NCBI GenBank assembly: GCA_022793815.1
Contig: JAAWDP010000015.1
Coordinates: 1-46,722, forward strand
Origin: Clostridia bacterium
GTDB lineage: Bacteria; Bacillota; Clostridia; Christensenellales; Pumilibacteraceae
Direction of reading: 5' to 3'
DNA: 46,722 nucleotides
Shown here: piece after piece, positions 1 through 7,768 of the stretch
Layout: the number at the start of each line of letters is the position of its first letter
Position numbering within the stretch: position 1 is the stretch's first letter
Notes under the pieces: model-generated
What the model was told of the DNA's origin: nothing
Database searches by the model: none
Seen by the model: the letters and a program-made list of their open reading frames with translations, nothing else
Made by a program: the position numbers and the translations under genes

Positions 1-19
1 AATAACATACTCTCCCACT

Positions 20-135
20 TGCGGTGACGATATCGTGAGGGACACACCTGTTCCCATTCCGAACACAGCAGTTAAGCCTCATCGAGCCGATGGTACTCGG
101 TCGGTCACGACCCGGAAGATTAGGTAATCGCCGCA
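20..135 (+). rRNA. rrf: 5S ribosomal RNA
   Basis: The conserved 5S core is present (CCCATTCCGAACACAG near 52-67, GATGGTACTCGG near 89-100). The ends pair to form helix I: TGCGGTG at 20-26 with CGCCGCA at 129-135, with one G-T wobble. This gives a 116-nt molecule, normal for Firmicutes. A terminator hairpin follows. The 19 nt before it are probably the 23S-5S spacer, so an rRNA operon ends here. The ends were inferred from pairing and could be off by a base or two. Confidence 0.95.
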
Positions 136-144
136 TCCATTTTT

Positions 145-186
145 GAAAAACGCGATATGTCGGATTGACGTGTCGCGTTTTTCGTT
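145..186 (+). terminator. rho-independent terminator of the rRNA operon
   Basis: An 11-bp inverted repeat (GAAAAACGCGA at 145-155, TCGCGTTTTTC at 173-183) is separated by a 17-nt loop, and the 3' arm carries a T run. It lies 10 nt after the 5S RNA, where an rrn operon terminator is expected. Confidence 0.85.
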
Positions 187-277
187 TTGCATAATATTCT
201 TCGGCTTTTATGCCGTCTTTTGCATTCTCCGACGAATGCGAAATTTCCGAAAATCGATAAATTTGTAGCGAAAACAG

Positions 278-306
278 TTGCGGTTTTGCTTTTTTTACGC
301 TATAAT
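278..306 (+). promoter_or_regulatory. sigma-A promoter of pckA
   Basis: A TTGCGG -35 box (278-283) and a perfect TATAAT -10 box (301-306) are separated by 17 bp. Transcription would start near 313, leaving a leader of about 90 nt before pckA. I saw no clear catabolite-repression (cre) palindrome in the leader. Confidence 0.75.
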
Positions 307-401
307 TATAAAGGTGGAAGTTGAGGTCAATTGCAAAACAGCATTTAAGTCCGAAGCTTTGCCGTAAAAAATGAAATTACTTTTTTTGGAGGATACATAA
401 C

Positions 402-1982
402 ATGAAGACTTATGGGATTGAGAAATTCAACATCTTCAACCCGCTGAACGTCTACCGCAATTTGGAGCCCGCCGTGCTTACGGAACTGGCTTTGAAAAAC
501 GAGGACTGCCGTTTGACCGACACGGGAGCATTGCTTGTCGAAACGGGCAAGTATACGGGAAGAAGTCCCAAAGACCGCTTTATCGTCGACGAATCGCCCA
601 TAAACAAGGAAATCAACTGGGGAGCGGAGAACAAGAAAATTTCCGAAGCGCAGTTCGATTCCATTCTCGGTAAACTGACGGCATATCTCAATAACCGTAA
701 CATATTTATATTCGACGGCTATGCGGGGGCAGACCCCGATTTCCGTCTTAACGTGCGCGTCATAAACGAGTATGCATCGCAGAACCTGTTTATGCACAAC
801 ATGTTGCTCCGCCCCACGGCAGAGGAGCTCAAAACCTATAAACCCGAGTTTACGCTTATCTGCGCGCCCGGGCTCAAACTCAATCCGAAAACCGAGGGTA
901 TCAATTCCGAAGCCGCAATAGTAATCAGTTTCAAACGCAAACTCCTTATCATCGCAGGCAGCAAATACTGCGGAGAAATGAAAAAAGGCGTGTTCAGCGT
1001 AATGAACTATCTTCTTCCGCACAAGGGCGTGCTCGGCATGCACTGCTCGGCGAATATGGCAACCGACGGCAGCGGCGACACCGCGCTGTTCTTCGGACTT
1101 TCCGGCACGGGTAAAACCACGCTTTCCGCAGACCCCAACCGCGGACTCATCGGCGACGACGAGCACGGCTGGTCGGAACAGGGTATATTCAACATCGAGG
1201 GCGGCTGCTATGCAAAGTGTATCGACTTGTCCGAGGAAAAAGAACCCGACATTTACCGCGCAATCAAGCACGGTTCCGTCGTGGAAAACGTGGTAATCGA
1301 CGAGGTGACGAGAAAACCCGACTATACGGATAACAGCCTTACGGAAAACACCCGCGTTTCCTATCCCGTACATTATATAGACAACGCGGTTATTCCCGGC
1401 GTGGGCGGACATCCCAAGACGATAATATTCCTTACCGCGGACGCATTCGGCGTGCTGCCTCCCGTGTCCAAACTCACGAAAGAGCAGGCTATGTACTATT
1501 TCGTTTCCGGCTACACTTCCAAAGTCGCAGGCACGGAGCGCGGCATAACCGACCCCGTATGCACGTTCTCTACTTGCTTCGGTTCGCCGTTCCTTCCGCT
1601 TAAATCTTCCGTTTACGCGGAGCTTCTCGGCGAAAAAATCGAAAAGCACGGCTCGGACGTTTACCTTATAAACACGGGCTGGACGGGCGGCGCTTACGGC
1701 GTAGGCAAGAGAATGAGCCTTCCCGCCACACGCGCAATAGTGACCGCGGCTCTCAACGGTTCGCTTGCAAACGTCGAGTACGAAACAGAACCGTACTTCG
1801 GACTCAACGTCCCCAAGACCTGCGAAAACGTCGATTCCGAGATTCTTAACCCCCGTAACGTATGGACGGATAAGGCGGAGTACGACCGCCTTGCGAAGAA
1901 GCTTGCGCATGACTTCGTGGAGAATTTCAAGAAGTACGAAGGTATGCCCGAAGAAATCGTCAATGCGGGACCCAAAGCCTAA
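402..1982 (+). CDS. pckA: phosphoenolpyruvate carboxykinase (ATP)
   Basis: This enzyme converts oxaloacetate and ATP to PEP, CO2 and ADP. In anaerobes it often runs in reverse, fixing CO2 on PEP and conserving ATP. The 526-residue length fits the ATP-dependent family (E. coli 540). Visible motifs are RSPKDRF near residue 55, the kinase-1a P-loop GLSGTGKT at 232-239, and GDDEHGW just after it (kinase-2/metal site). The ATG follows a GGAGG at 388-392 with 9-nt spacing. The gene is monocistronic, lying between a sigma-A promoter and a strong terminator. Identification is secure; the physiological direction of the reaction is not readable from sequence. Confidence 0.97.
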   Translation: MKTYGIEKFNIFNPLNVYRNLEPAVLTELALKNEDCRLTDTGALLVETGKYTGRSPKDRFIVDESPINKEINWGAENKKISEAQFDSILGKLTAYLNNRNIFIFDGYAGADPDFRLNVRVINEYASQNLFMHNMLLRPTAEELKTYKPEFTLICAPGLKLNPKTEGINSEAAIVISFKRKLLIIAGSKYCGEMKKGVFSVMNYLLPHKGVLGMHCSANMATDGSGDTALFFGLSGTGKTTLSADPNRGLIGDDEHGWSEQGIFNIEGGCYAKCIDLSEEKEPDIYRAIKHGSVVENVVIDEVTRKPDYTDNSLTENTRVSYPVHYIDNAVIPGVGGHPKTIIFLTADAFGVLPPVSKLTKEQAMYYFVSGYTSKVAGTERGITDPVCTFSTCFGSPFLPLKSSVYAELLGEKIEKHGSDVYLINTGWTGGAYGVGKRMSLPATRAIVTAALNGSLANVEYETEPYFGLNVPKTCENVDSEILNPRNVWTDKAEYDRLAKKLAHDFVENFKKYEGMPEEIVNAGPKA

Positions 1983-2003
1983 AACTATTTAATACGGTAA
2001 AAC

Positions 2004-2031
2004 AAAACGTCCGCAATGTGCGGACGTTTTT
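2004..2031 (+). terminator. rho-independent terminator of pckA
   Basis: A perfect stem (ACGTCCGCA at 2007-2015 with TGCGGACGT at 2019-2027) has a 3-nt loop. It is flanked by an A run on the left and TTTTT on the right. Confidence 0.9.
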
Positions 2032-2070
2032 CATTGTAAAAACATTCGACAAAAAAGGACTTTTATATGG

Positions 2071-2099
2071 TTGCATTTAAACGCCTTTAATGGTATACT
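2071..2099 (+). promoter_or_regulatory. sigma-A promoter of the acetyltransferase operon
   Basis: TTGCAT (2071-2076) and TATACT (2094-2099) are 17 bp apart. The box pair lies 56 bp before the acetyltransferase start. Confidence 0.7.
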
Positions 2100-2154
2100 G
2101 TAATATACGCGCAAAGAGCGGAAATGACCGCCCGTGCGGCAAGGAAGGGCTGGT

Positions 2155-2637
2155 ATGGAAATAGTTAAGGCGTCGGTAACGCTTGCGAAAAGTTATTGCG
2201 ATGCCGTGGACGAGGTCGCCAGAGAAGGCAAATGGCTGTCGGTGAATAAGGGGTTTCCTCTTGCCGAAAGCATTTCGTTTATGAAGCACTGCGCGGCTAC
2301 CGACAGCGTACAGCTTTTTCTTGTAAACGGAGAAACAGTGGACGGATGGTGCGATATAATTCCCGCAGGGCTTTGGCGCACAGGCAGCCTCGGCATAGGT
2401 ATCAGGCAGAAATGCCGCGGCAAAGGGTACGGCGCAAGACTGCTGGACAGCGCGCTCGCCGCCGCGCAAAAAAGGTTTTCCCGCGTCATTCTCTACGTAA
2501 GGGAAGATAACATGCGTGCCGTCGCGCTGTATTTATCCCGCGGATTCGAGGTTAAAAAAAGATACGGTAAAGGCAGATACCGCTCCGTGTCGGAGCCCGT
2601 ACTGATGATGGTTAAAAAACTGAAAAAAAAGGATTGA
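2155..2637 (+). CDS. GNAT-family N-acetyltransferase
   Basis: This 160-residue protein has the GNAT fold signature: an acetyl-CoA pyrophosphate-binding loop of the RxxGxG type (around residues 83-95, RQKCRGKGYGARLL) and the C-terminal pattern in which residues near NMRAVALYLSRGF pack against it. GNAT enzymes move an acetyl group from acetyl-CoA to an amine; the acceptor here cannot be told. I chose ATG 2155 because AAGGAAGG at 2141-2148 lies 6 nt before it; an earlier in-frame ATG at 2134 has no such site. The next gene starts 2 nt after the stop codon, so the two are probably co-transcribed. Confidence 0.85.
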   Translation: MEIVKASVTLAKSYCDAVDEVAREGKWLSVNKGFPLAESISFMKHCAATDSVQLFLVNGETVDGWCDIIPAGLWRTGSLGIGIRQKCRGKGYGARLLDSALAAAQKRFSRVILYVREDNMRAVALYLSRGFEVKKRYGKGRYRSVSEPVLMMVKKLKKKD

Positions 2638-2638
2638 A

Positions 2639-3127
2639 ATGGGCTACATAATCACTTCGATAATAGCAGTTGTGCTGTTGATTCCGCTTGTCTACGAACT
2701 GCCGAATTACGTTTACAACCGCAAATACGCCGTCATTGGGTTCATGCGCTGGTATACTCCCGTCTACATAGCCGTGTTTTTCACGGTGCTTGCCGTGCTT
2801 GTGGGCGACGGGATTATCATGATAAAACTCACCGCTACGCTGTCGTTCAAATCCGTGAGGATATGGATAGGTATAGTTGCGGGACTGATAGGGCTGCTGT
2901 ATTTTTTCCGTCTTATACCCATATATTACGACGAAAAATTCGATGTCAAATCCAAGGAAAAGGCAGTCGGCGTATTTGTGCGCGAGCTTGTTGCCATAGT
3001 TCTTTTCGAGGCGGCGCTGCTTATGGTATCGTTTTACATATGGAGTTTCGTCATAGACGGCGCCGTGTTTTTACTGCTTTTTCTGTGGCGTCTGCGTCGG
3101 TTTTTGATACATAGAAAAATCAAATAG
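2639..3127 (+). CDS. small integral membrane protein, function unknown
   Basis: I do not recognise a family. The 162-residue protein has about four hydrophobic segments (roughly residues 2-22, 40-60, 74-94 and 118-152), with a charged stretch before the last one (DEKFDVKSKEKA) and a basic C-terminus (RRFLIHRKIK). It lies 2 nt after the acetyltransferase stop codon and has a weak SD (AAAAAAGGA) inside that gene, which suggests translational coupling. No catalytic motif is visible. Confidence 0.7.
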   Translation: MGYIITSIIAVVLLIPLVYELPNYVYNRKYAVIGFMRWYTPVYIAVFFTVLAVLVGDGIIMIKLTATLSFKSVRIWIGIVAGLIGLLYFFRLIPIYYDEKFDVKSKEKAVGVFVRELVAIVLFEAALLMVSFYIWSFVIDGAVFLLLFLWRLRRFLIHRKIK

Positions 3128-3211
3128 GACGGCTGTTTTTGAACGGAAAAAAGCCGCGGCGGAAAAATGACATGCAAAGAAAAAAAATTTCGAAAAAGGC
3201 TGTCAAAACAG

Positions 3212-3240
3212 TTTACAAAACATATTAAAACGCATATAAT
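3212..3240 (+). promoter_or_regulatory. sigma-A promoter of the acidic zinc-ribbon gene
   Basis: TTTACA (3212-3217) and TATAAT (3235-3240) are separated by 17 bp, 55 bp before the start codon. Confidence 0.75.
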
Positions 3241-3295
3241 AATGGCGATTTGACGGCTAAGTCCAATCCGCAAAAACATACACGTTGGAGAATCT

Positions 3296-3784
3296 ATGAA
3301 AAAAGACGAAAAGAAACCTGTTTATATTCTTTGCCCGCGCTGCGAATTGAACTATATAAACAAGAAAGACAAATACTGCAATGTATGCAAAGCCGAGTTG
3401 GGTCTTGTCGACCGCGCTATTTTAATTCCCGACGACGAAGAGGCAGGGGTGGAAAGGCTCTGTCCGATTTGCCATGTGAATTATCTCGACGAGGACGAGG
3501 ATATCTGCTTTATGTGCGCAAAAGAGCGAGAGGAGAAAGCCGCTTCCGACGAAGCCGAAACCGAATACGGCGACGACGAGATACCTTCGGATTCCGAAGA
3601 TGACGAAGAGCTTGACATGATTCCGCTTTCCGAACTCGAAGAAGAGGAAGAAGACGAGGACGACGAGGAGTTCGAACGCGAGAAAGAACCCGACGACTTC
3701 GATTACAATGTCGACCCCAACGATTTCGAAGAGGATGACGAGGAAGACGACGAAGAGGATGAGGACGACGATTTCGGATTATAA
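3296..3784 (+). CDS. double zinc-ribbon protein with long acidic tail
   Basis: The 162-residue protein has two CxxC...CxxC zinc ribbons (Cys13/16/28/31 and Cys56/59/71/74). The rest, residues about 78-162, is almost only Asp and Glu, with runs such as EEEEEDEDDEEF. The ribbons probably bind zinc. The polyacidic tail resembles those of nucleic-acid mimics or proteins that bind basic partners, but no function can be assigned. A TTGGAG lies about 6 nt before the ATG. It has its own promoter and terminator, so it is a single-gene unit. Confidence 0.8.
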   Translation: MKKDEKKPVYILCPRCELNYINKKDKYCNVCKAELGLVDRAILIPDDEEAGVERLCPICHVNYLDEDEDICFMCAKEREEKAASDEAETEYGDDEIPSDSEDDEELDMIPLSELEEEEEDEDDEEFEREKEPDDFDYNVDPNDFEEDDEEDDEEDEDDDFGL

Positions 3785-3787
3785 CGC

Positions 3788-3818
3788 AAACGGCGGGCGC
3801 AATGCCCGCCTTTGTTTT
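3788..3818 (+). terminator. rho-independent terminator
   Basis: A GGCGGGC/GCCCGCC stem (3792-3798 with 3804-3810) has a 5-nt loop and is followed by TTTGTTTTT. Confidence 0.85.
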
Positions 3819-3878
3819 TATATAGGATAACATGATGCAGTAATTTTCGTTCGTAAAATAGAAATCCGCTTTACGCAT

Positions 3879-3921
3879 AATCCCGCCCCTTTAAGGAAAC
3901 AATAGGAGGGCGGGATTTTTT
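3879..3921 (+). terminator. second terminator-like hairpin, upstream of veg
   Basis: A 10-bp stem (AATCCCGCCC at 3879-3888 with GGGCGGGATT at 3908-3917) has a 19-nt loop and ends in T6. It points forward and lies between the previous gene's terminator and veg. It may be an attenuator in the veg leader or a back-up terminator. The loop contains an AGG-rich stretch. Confidence 0.6.
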
Positions 3922-3962
3922 CGCTTTCGTCCTTACATACAAAACAAGGAGCGTGACGCGGC

Positions 3963-4202
3963 ATGAGAAAGAGAGCGGTATCCGTAGAAGAAGTAAAACA
4001 GAGAATAAGCGGCTTGAAAGGCAGCAGTTTGAAAATAAGCGTAAACAAGGGACGCAAGCGCGTGCTGAAATACGACGGGGAAATAGCCGAGCTTTATCCT
4101 GCCGTATTCACTCTGAAAATAACGTCGGACAAGCATGTGGATTTGCTTTCCTTTTCGTACTCCGACGTTATATGCGGCGATATCAAATTGACGCTTGCAT
4201 AA
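3963..4202 (+). CDS. veg: Veg protein
   Basis: This 79-residue protein matches the Veg family (DUF1021), a small SH3-like beta-barrel. The diagnostic C-terminal half is present (ELYPAVFTLKI then SFSYSDVICGDIKLTL). In Bacillus subtilis veg is highly expressed in vegetative cells and is linked to biofilm-matrix control and spore outgrowth; its biochemical role is unknown. AAGGAG (3946-3951) is 11 nt before the ATG. A veg, SPOCS/LysM gene, ispE, spoIIR order is common in Clostridia, from general knowledge. Confidence 0.9.
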   Translation: MRKRAVSVEEVKQRISGLKGSSLKISVNKGRKRVLKYDGEIAELYPAVFTLKITSDKHVDLLSFSYSDVICGDIKLTLA

Positions 4203-4313
4203 AAATTTTCAATCGAAAGTCATAAAACGCAGCATTGCTTTATAGAATATATTGTTATCCGAAAGGATGGCGCAGGGACAAATTATATTTTTATAGGAGG
4301 CAATAGACTGTAT

Positions 4314-5846
4314 ATGGCTTTTGAACCGGTATACGATTCGGCGGTGATAGACACATACGCCAAACTGGGGACGGGGCAGGCGGTGGTCGAGGCGCGGCTT
4401 TTGCCGAAGCCCGAAACCCGTATAGCCAAAGTGCTGTCCACATCGTGCAGTGTCGGTATCGGCAGCGCGGAGACGTTCACGGGCGAGGCTCGCTATCTCG
4501 GCAGAGTGAATTTCAAGGTGCTGTTCGAGACGGCGGACGGAAACGTGGAGGTACTCGACTACAACGCCGATTTCTCGGACAAATTGGAGGCTAAGTCCGC
4601 AACGACTGCGACAAAAACGCATTTCACCGCAACCGTGCTTGACATGGACATAACCGCGGCGGAGGAAGACGTAGTCAAATTGGCGGCGGTTATAGAGGTA
4701 ACGCTTTACGGCTGCGAGCGCGAAGACGTGAAATATCTTTCACGCGGAAGCGAAAATCTCTATACGCACGAGGACAGGGTGAAATGCTGCACGTTGGTTG
4801 CACAGTCCGACGAAATGTTTGTCGTTTCGGACAGCGTGACCGACCTCGGAGGCTATGAGATTCTCGCCGCGGAAGCCGAAGTGTTTACATATAAACGCGA
4901 GGCGGACGACGACAGCGTAACGCTCGAAGGCGAAGCGTCGGTTAATTTCATGCTGCGCGAGAAAAACGGCGGTTCGCTTTCCAATAAACGCATACGCATA
5001 CCCGTTTCGCAGCAGTGCCGCGCGGACGGCGTGCGCCTCGGCGATACCGTCACGGGCGAAATGTGCGTCAAAAACATCGCTATTTCCACCAGCGAAAGCG
5101 GCGAGGACAGCGTAAGCGAAATCGAACTCACGCTCAAAAGCGATTTGCTTATTTTCCGCGACGGCGAAATCACGCCGTGCGTGGATGCATTCAGTCTTGA
5201 AAACGAACTTCTTCCCACCGTCCGCAGTGTGGAAATAAGCATACCCAAAGGCGACGTGTGCGTCGACGACGTGGTGGAAGGAAGCGTTACGGTAGACGAA
5301 AAACTGCCCCTTGCCGATACCGTTCTCGGCACGTTCGGCGCAAGAGTCAATATTTCAAACGTGACGGCGCATGACGGTAAGGCGGTTGCGGAAGGCATGC
5401 TCGGCTGCAATGTTGTATATTTCAACGCCGAGCACGGAAGCAGCAACACCGTATTCGCGCAGGTGCCGTTCTCGCTGGATTTGAACTGTCCGTTTATAAG
5501 CGAGGGCGACTCGGTAAGCGCGGTTGCGGGAGTAAAGGACGTGAACGTAAAGATACGCCGCGGCAACGAGCTCTCAGTCCGCGCCGACGTCTGCGTTACG
5601 CTTATGCCCGGATACAACTGCGTTTCGGCGGTAATCAGCGAAATCAAACTCGGCGAGGCAAAACAGCCGCGCGAAGCCGCTTTATCCGTGCACATTGCCA
5701 AAAAAGGCGAAACGGCATGGGAAGCCGCGAAAGCGCTCGAACTCACGCCCGAGGACGTGATAGCGCAAAATCCCGACGTGGTAATGCCTTGCGCAGGCGG
5801 CGAAAGGCTTGTCGCTTACCGCAGACTTTACAGACAAAGCAAATAA
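4314..5846 (+). CDS. SipL-like spore morphogenesis protein (SPOCS/DUF3794 domains plus LysM)
   Basis: The 510-residue protein has repeated SPOCS (DUF3794) beta-rich domains; the first lies near residues 20-120 (motif RIAKVLSTSCSV, then a stretch ending in VLDYNADFSD). A C-terminal LysM domain spans about 456-510 (HIAKKGETAWEAAKAL, then VIAQNPDV). Length and domain order match SipL of Clostridioides difficile, which binds SpoIVA and is needed to localise the coat around the forespore. Start choice is uncertain: AGGAGG at 4295-4300 is 13 nt from ATG 4314 but only 7 nt from an in-frame CTG at 4308. A SafA- or SpoVID-type role is the main alternative reading. Confidence 0.85.
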   Translation: MAFEPVYDSAVIDTYAKLGTGQAVVEARLLPKPETRIAKVLSTSCSVGIGSAETFTGEARYLGRVNFKVLFETADGNVEVLDYNADFSDKLEAKSATTATKTHFTATVLDMDITAAEEDVVKLAAVIEVTLYGCEREDVKYLSRGSENLYTHEDRVKCCTLVAQSDEMFVVSDSVTDLGGYEILAAEAEVFTYKREADDDSVTLEGEASVNFMLREKNGGSLSNKRIRIPVSQQCRADGVRLGDTVTGEMCVKNIAISTSESGEDSVSEIELTLKSDLLIFRDGEITPCVDAFSLENELLPTVRSVEISIPKGDVCVDDVVEGSVTVDEKLPLADTVLGTFGARVNISNVTAHDGKAVAEGMLGCNVVYFNAEHGSSNTVFAQVPFSLDLNCPFISEGDSVSAVAGVKDVNVKIRRGNELSVRADVCVTLMPGYNCVSAVISEIKLGEAKQPREAALSVHIAKKGETAWEAAKALELTPEDVIAQNPDVVMPCAGGERLVAYRRLYRQSK

Positions 5847-5862
5847 TTCGATGCTCTTTCGC

Positions 5863-5892
5863 TTTACTTTGATATGACGGACGTGTTATACT
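5863..5892 (+). promoter_or_regulatory. probable sigma-A promoter of ispE
   Basis: TTTACT (5863-5868) and TATACT (5887-5892) are 18 bp apart, 50 bp before the GTG start. The -35 box is weak. Confidence 0.55.
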
Positions 5893-5941
5893 TCGGGTGC
5901 GGTGCAATGGCCGCAACAGTAAGACATGCGAGGAACAAAAG

Positions 5942-6832
5942 GTGAACAGGCGAAAACTCAAAGCATTGGCTTATGCGAAAATAAATTTGTCCCTTAACGT
6001 GAGCGGCAAAACCGAAAGCGGGTTGCACCTGCTGGATTCCGTAACAGCGTCGGTAAATATTGCCGACGCCGTTACCGTTTGCGAAAGATTCGACTCGCAG
6101 ATAAATATAACGTATAACGGCGCCGAATCGCGTTACGAGCGCGACAGCGTGGCGGTTGCGATAGATTGCCTGCGCCGCCGTTTCGGAGCATTCGGACTCG
6201 ATGTGGCAGTGGAAAAGAACTTGCCCGAAGGCGCGGGTGTCGGCGGTTCCAGCGCCGACGCCGCCGCGGTGATAGCGCTTGCAAACAGCCTGTTCTCCTT
6301 CGATAAACGCGGGTTCGACATTTCGTGCGCGGCAGACGAGGTCGGAAGCGACGTGCCCGTCATGGCTGTCGGGGGCTACTGCCGTTTGCGCGGTTTCGGC
6401 AACAGAGTGGAAAAACTCGGCGGAAAAAAGCTGCACGTCGTACTGTGTACGGGCGGCGGCGGAGTGTCCACAAAGGAATGTTTTGCCTTATTCGACGAAA
6501 TGTATCCGTCGGATAAATACGAGCCGTCCGACAACGGCGCGCTTGTGCGTGCTTTGGAAACGGGAGATATGTCAGCGATAGCCGCGCAGTGCAAAAACGC
6601 GCTTACCGCGCCTGCGCAGAAACTTAACGGCGGCATAAAACAAAAGACGGACGCGCTTATGAATGTCGGGGCGAAAGCCGCGTTCATGACGGGCAGCGGC
6701 TCGGGCTGCGTCGGTCTGTTCGAAAGCCAAAGCGCCGCACAGTCGGCCGCACAAAGGCTTAATGCAGAGGCGAAAAACGCGTGGAAAGCCTACGCGCTCG
6801 ACACTCTCGAAACGGGCATAAAGATTTTGTGA
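5942..6832 (+). CDS. ispE: 4-diphosphocytidyl-2-C-methyl-D-erythritol kinase
   Basis: IspE phosphorylates CDP-methylerythritol with ATP, the fourth step of the MEP isoprenoid pathway; the cyclase and cytidylyltransferase are fused at 44907-46040. GHMP-kinase motifs are clear: N-terminal AYAKINLSLNV, the glycine-rich ATP loop LPEGAGVGGSSADAAAV and, near the C-terminus, FMTGSGSGCVGLF. I chose the GTG at 5942 because GAGGAA (5930-5935) is 6 nt upstream and the family motif begins about 9 residues in; an ATG 45 nt earlier would add an unrelated stretch and lies almost at the transcription start. The 296-residue length is typical. Confidence 0.95.
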   Translation: MNRRKLKALAYAKINLSLNVSGKTESGLHLLDSVTASVNIADAVTVCERFDSQINITYNGAESRYERDSVAVAIDCLRRRFGAFGLDVAVEKNLPEGAGVGGSSADAAAVIALANSLFSFDKRGFDISCAADEVGSDVPVMAVGGYCRLRGFGNRVEKLGGKKLHVVLCTGGGGVSTKECFALFDEMYPSDKYEPSDNGALVRALETGDMSAIAAQCKNALTAPAQKLNGGIKQKTDALMNVGAKAAFMTGSGSGCVGLFESQSAAQSAAQRLNAEAKNAWKAYALDTLETGIKIL

Positions 6833-6895
6833 CCCTTCCGAAAGGCGTCTGCAATCGACATTTTTCGAAAAATTCGGTTATTAAGATATAAAAGC

Positions 6896-6924
6896 TTGCT
6901 AAAAACAGCAAATTTGTGTAAAAT
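6896..6924 (+). promoter_or_regulatory. probable sigma-A promoter
   Basis: TTGCTA (6896-6901) and TAAAAT (6919-6924) are 17 bp apart. The predicted leader runs from about 6931 to 7052 and contains an 8-bp inverted repeat (ACTTTGCA 6975-6982, TGCAAAGT 6992-6999). Confidence 0.6.
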
Positions 6925-7052
6925 AATCGTGAACACTTTGTTATCATGAGTATGGGGTGTCCTTATCGCATATAACTTTGCATTTAACGGTTGCAAAGTC
7001 TGTATCGGTTTTTCGTTTCGTGGGACGGAAAAAGCTTGTGGGAGGTCGTGTT

Positions 7053-7660
7053 TTGAGTAAATTACGCAAGCATTCGGCAAAAATATTTTTCGGAGTATCG
7101 TGTTTTTTGCTTGCGCTTTCACTCGGTTTTTCCGCATATTCGTTTGCAAAATACGTTTCTCATGTCGATTTGGATTCCGACGGTGCGGTCGTCGCACCCA
7201 TAGAATGCGGATTCACCGTGGACAATAACGGACTCGGTTCTTTCATCAACGCGCCGTATATGTCGCAGATAACGGAAAACACGCAGGCAGTCAGAATGAA
7301 CAGCTGGGCGGAATCGATAATCACGCTCGATAATCACGGCAGCCACGGCTTTTCTTACGAGTACGGGTTTGCTTTTTATTTGCAGAAAGATTTCGCGGAG
7401 AGCGCGATGTTTCAGCTCCTCGAACTCGACAGTCCGCCATCTGCGCGCGAAACTCAGTCGGGCCGGAAATACTCTGTCAAAAAAGCCAGTGCGCTGTCGC
7501 GAAATACGAAAACATCCCGATGTACATAAGGCTGAAATCCGACCGCAGCGCAAACCGCGTCAAGGAACTGATTGCCGCGCTGGCGCAGAAAGAAAATTTC
7601 CTTCGCACCGACCGCGCCGAAGAGGATTTCCGTTATGTCGATTTGTCGAAAAAGAAATAA
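7053..7660 (+). pseudogene. exported/membrane-anchored protein gene, frameshifted
   Basis: A TTG start at 7053 follows GGAGG (7041-7045, 7 nt). It opens a protein with a basic N-terminus and a signal-anchor (IFFGVSCFLLALSLGFSAYS), then a soluble part (SAMFQLLELD). In this frame the reading becomes Arg/Ser-rich and stops at 7529. A different frame (-1) is open from before 7500 to a TAA at 7658-7660 and reads as an ordinary soluble C-terminus (KYENIPMYIRLKSDRSANRV, then KELIAALAQKENF, ending DLSKKK). At least one indel between about 7425 and 7500 therefore splits one gene; it could be a mutation or an assembly error. No family was recognised; it lies just before spoIIR. Confidence 0.6.
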
Positions 7661-7708
7661 TCTTTCGAAGCCGCCGCTTGTCTGCGAGCGGTTTTTTTTA
7701 TTCGGATA

Positions 7709-7738
7709 GTATAAACTTTCGTCCGCACGGCAATAATC
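7709..7738 (+). promoter_or_regulatory. sigma-F-type forespore promoter of spoIIR
   Basis: GTATA (7709-7713), a 15-nt spacer, then GGCAATAAT (7729-7737). This fits the sigma-F pattern GyATA then GGnnAnAnT. In Bacillus, spoIIR is the classic sigma-F target whose product activates sigma-E across the septum. The element lies 31 nt before the spoIIR ATG. Confidence 0.65.
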
Positions 7739-7768
7739 GGTCGTATAAAAGAAAGAGGTTTGTGCCGT

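Noticed and set aside
345-1910. 521-codon open frame on the reverse strand
   Set aside because: It is antisense to pckA, whose motifs are intact; the reverse frame has no recognisable features.
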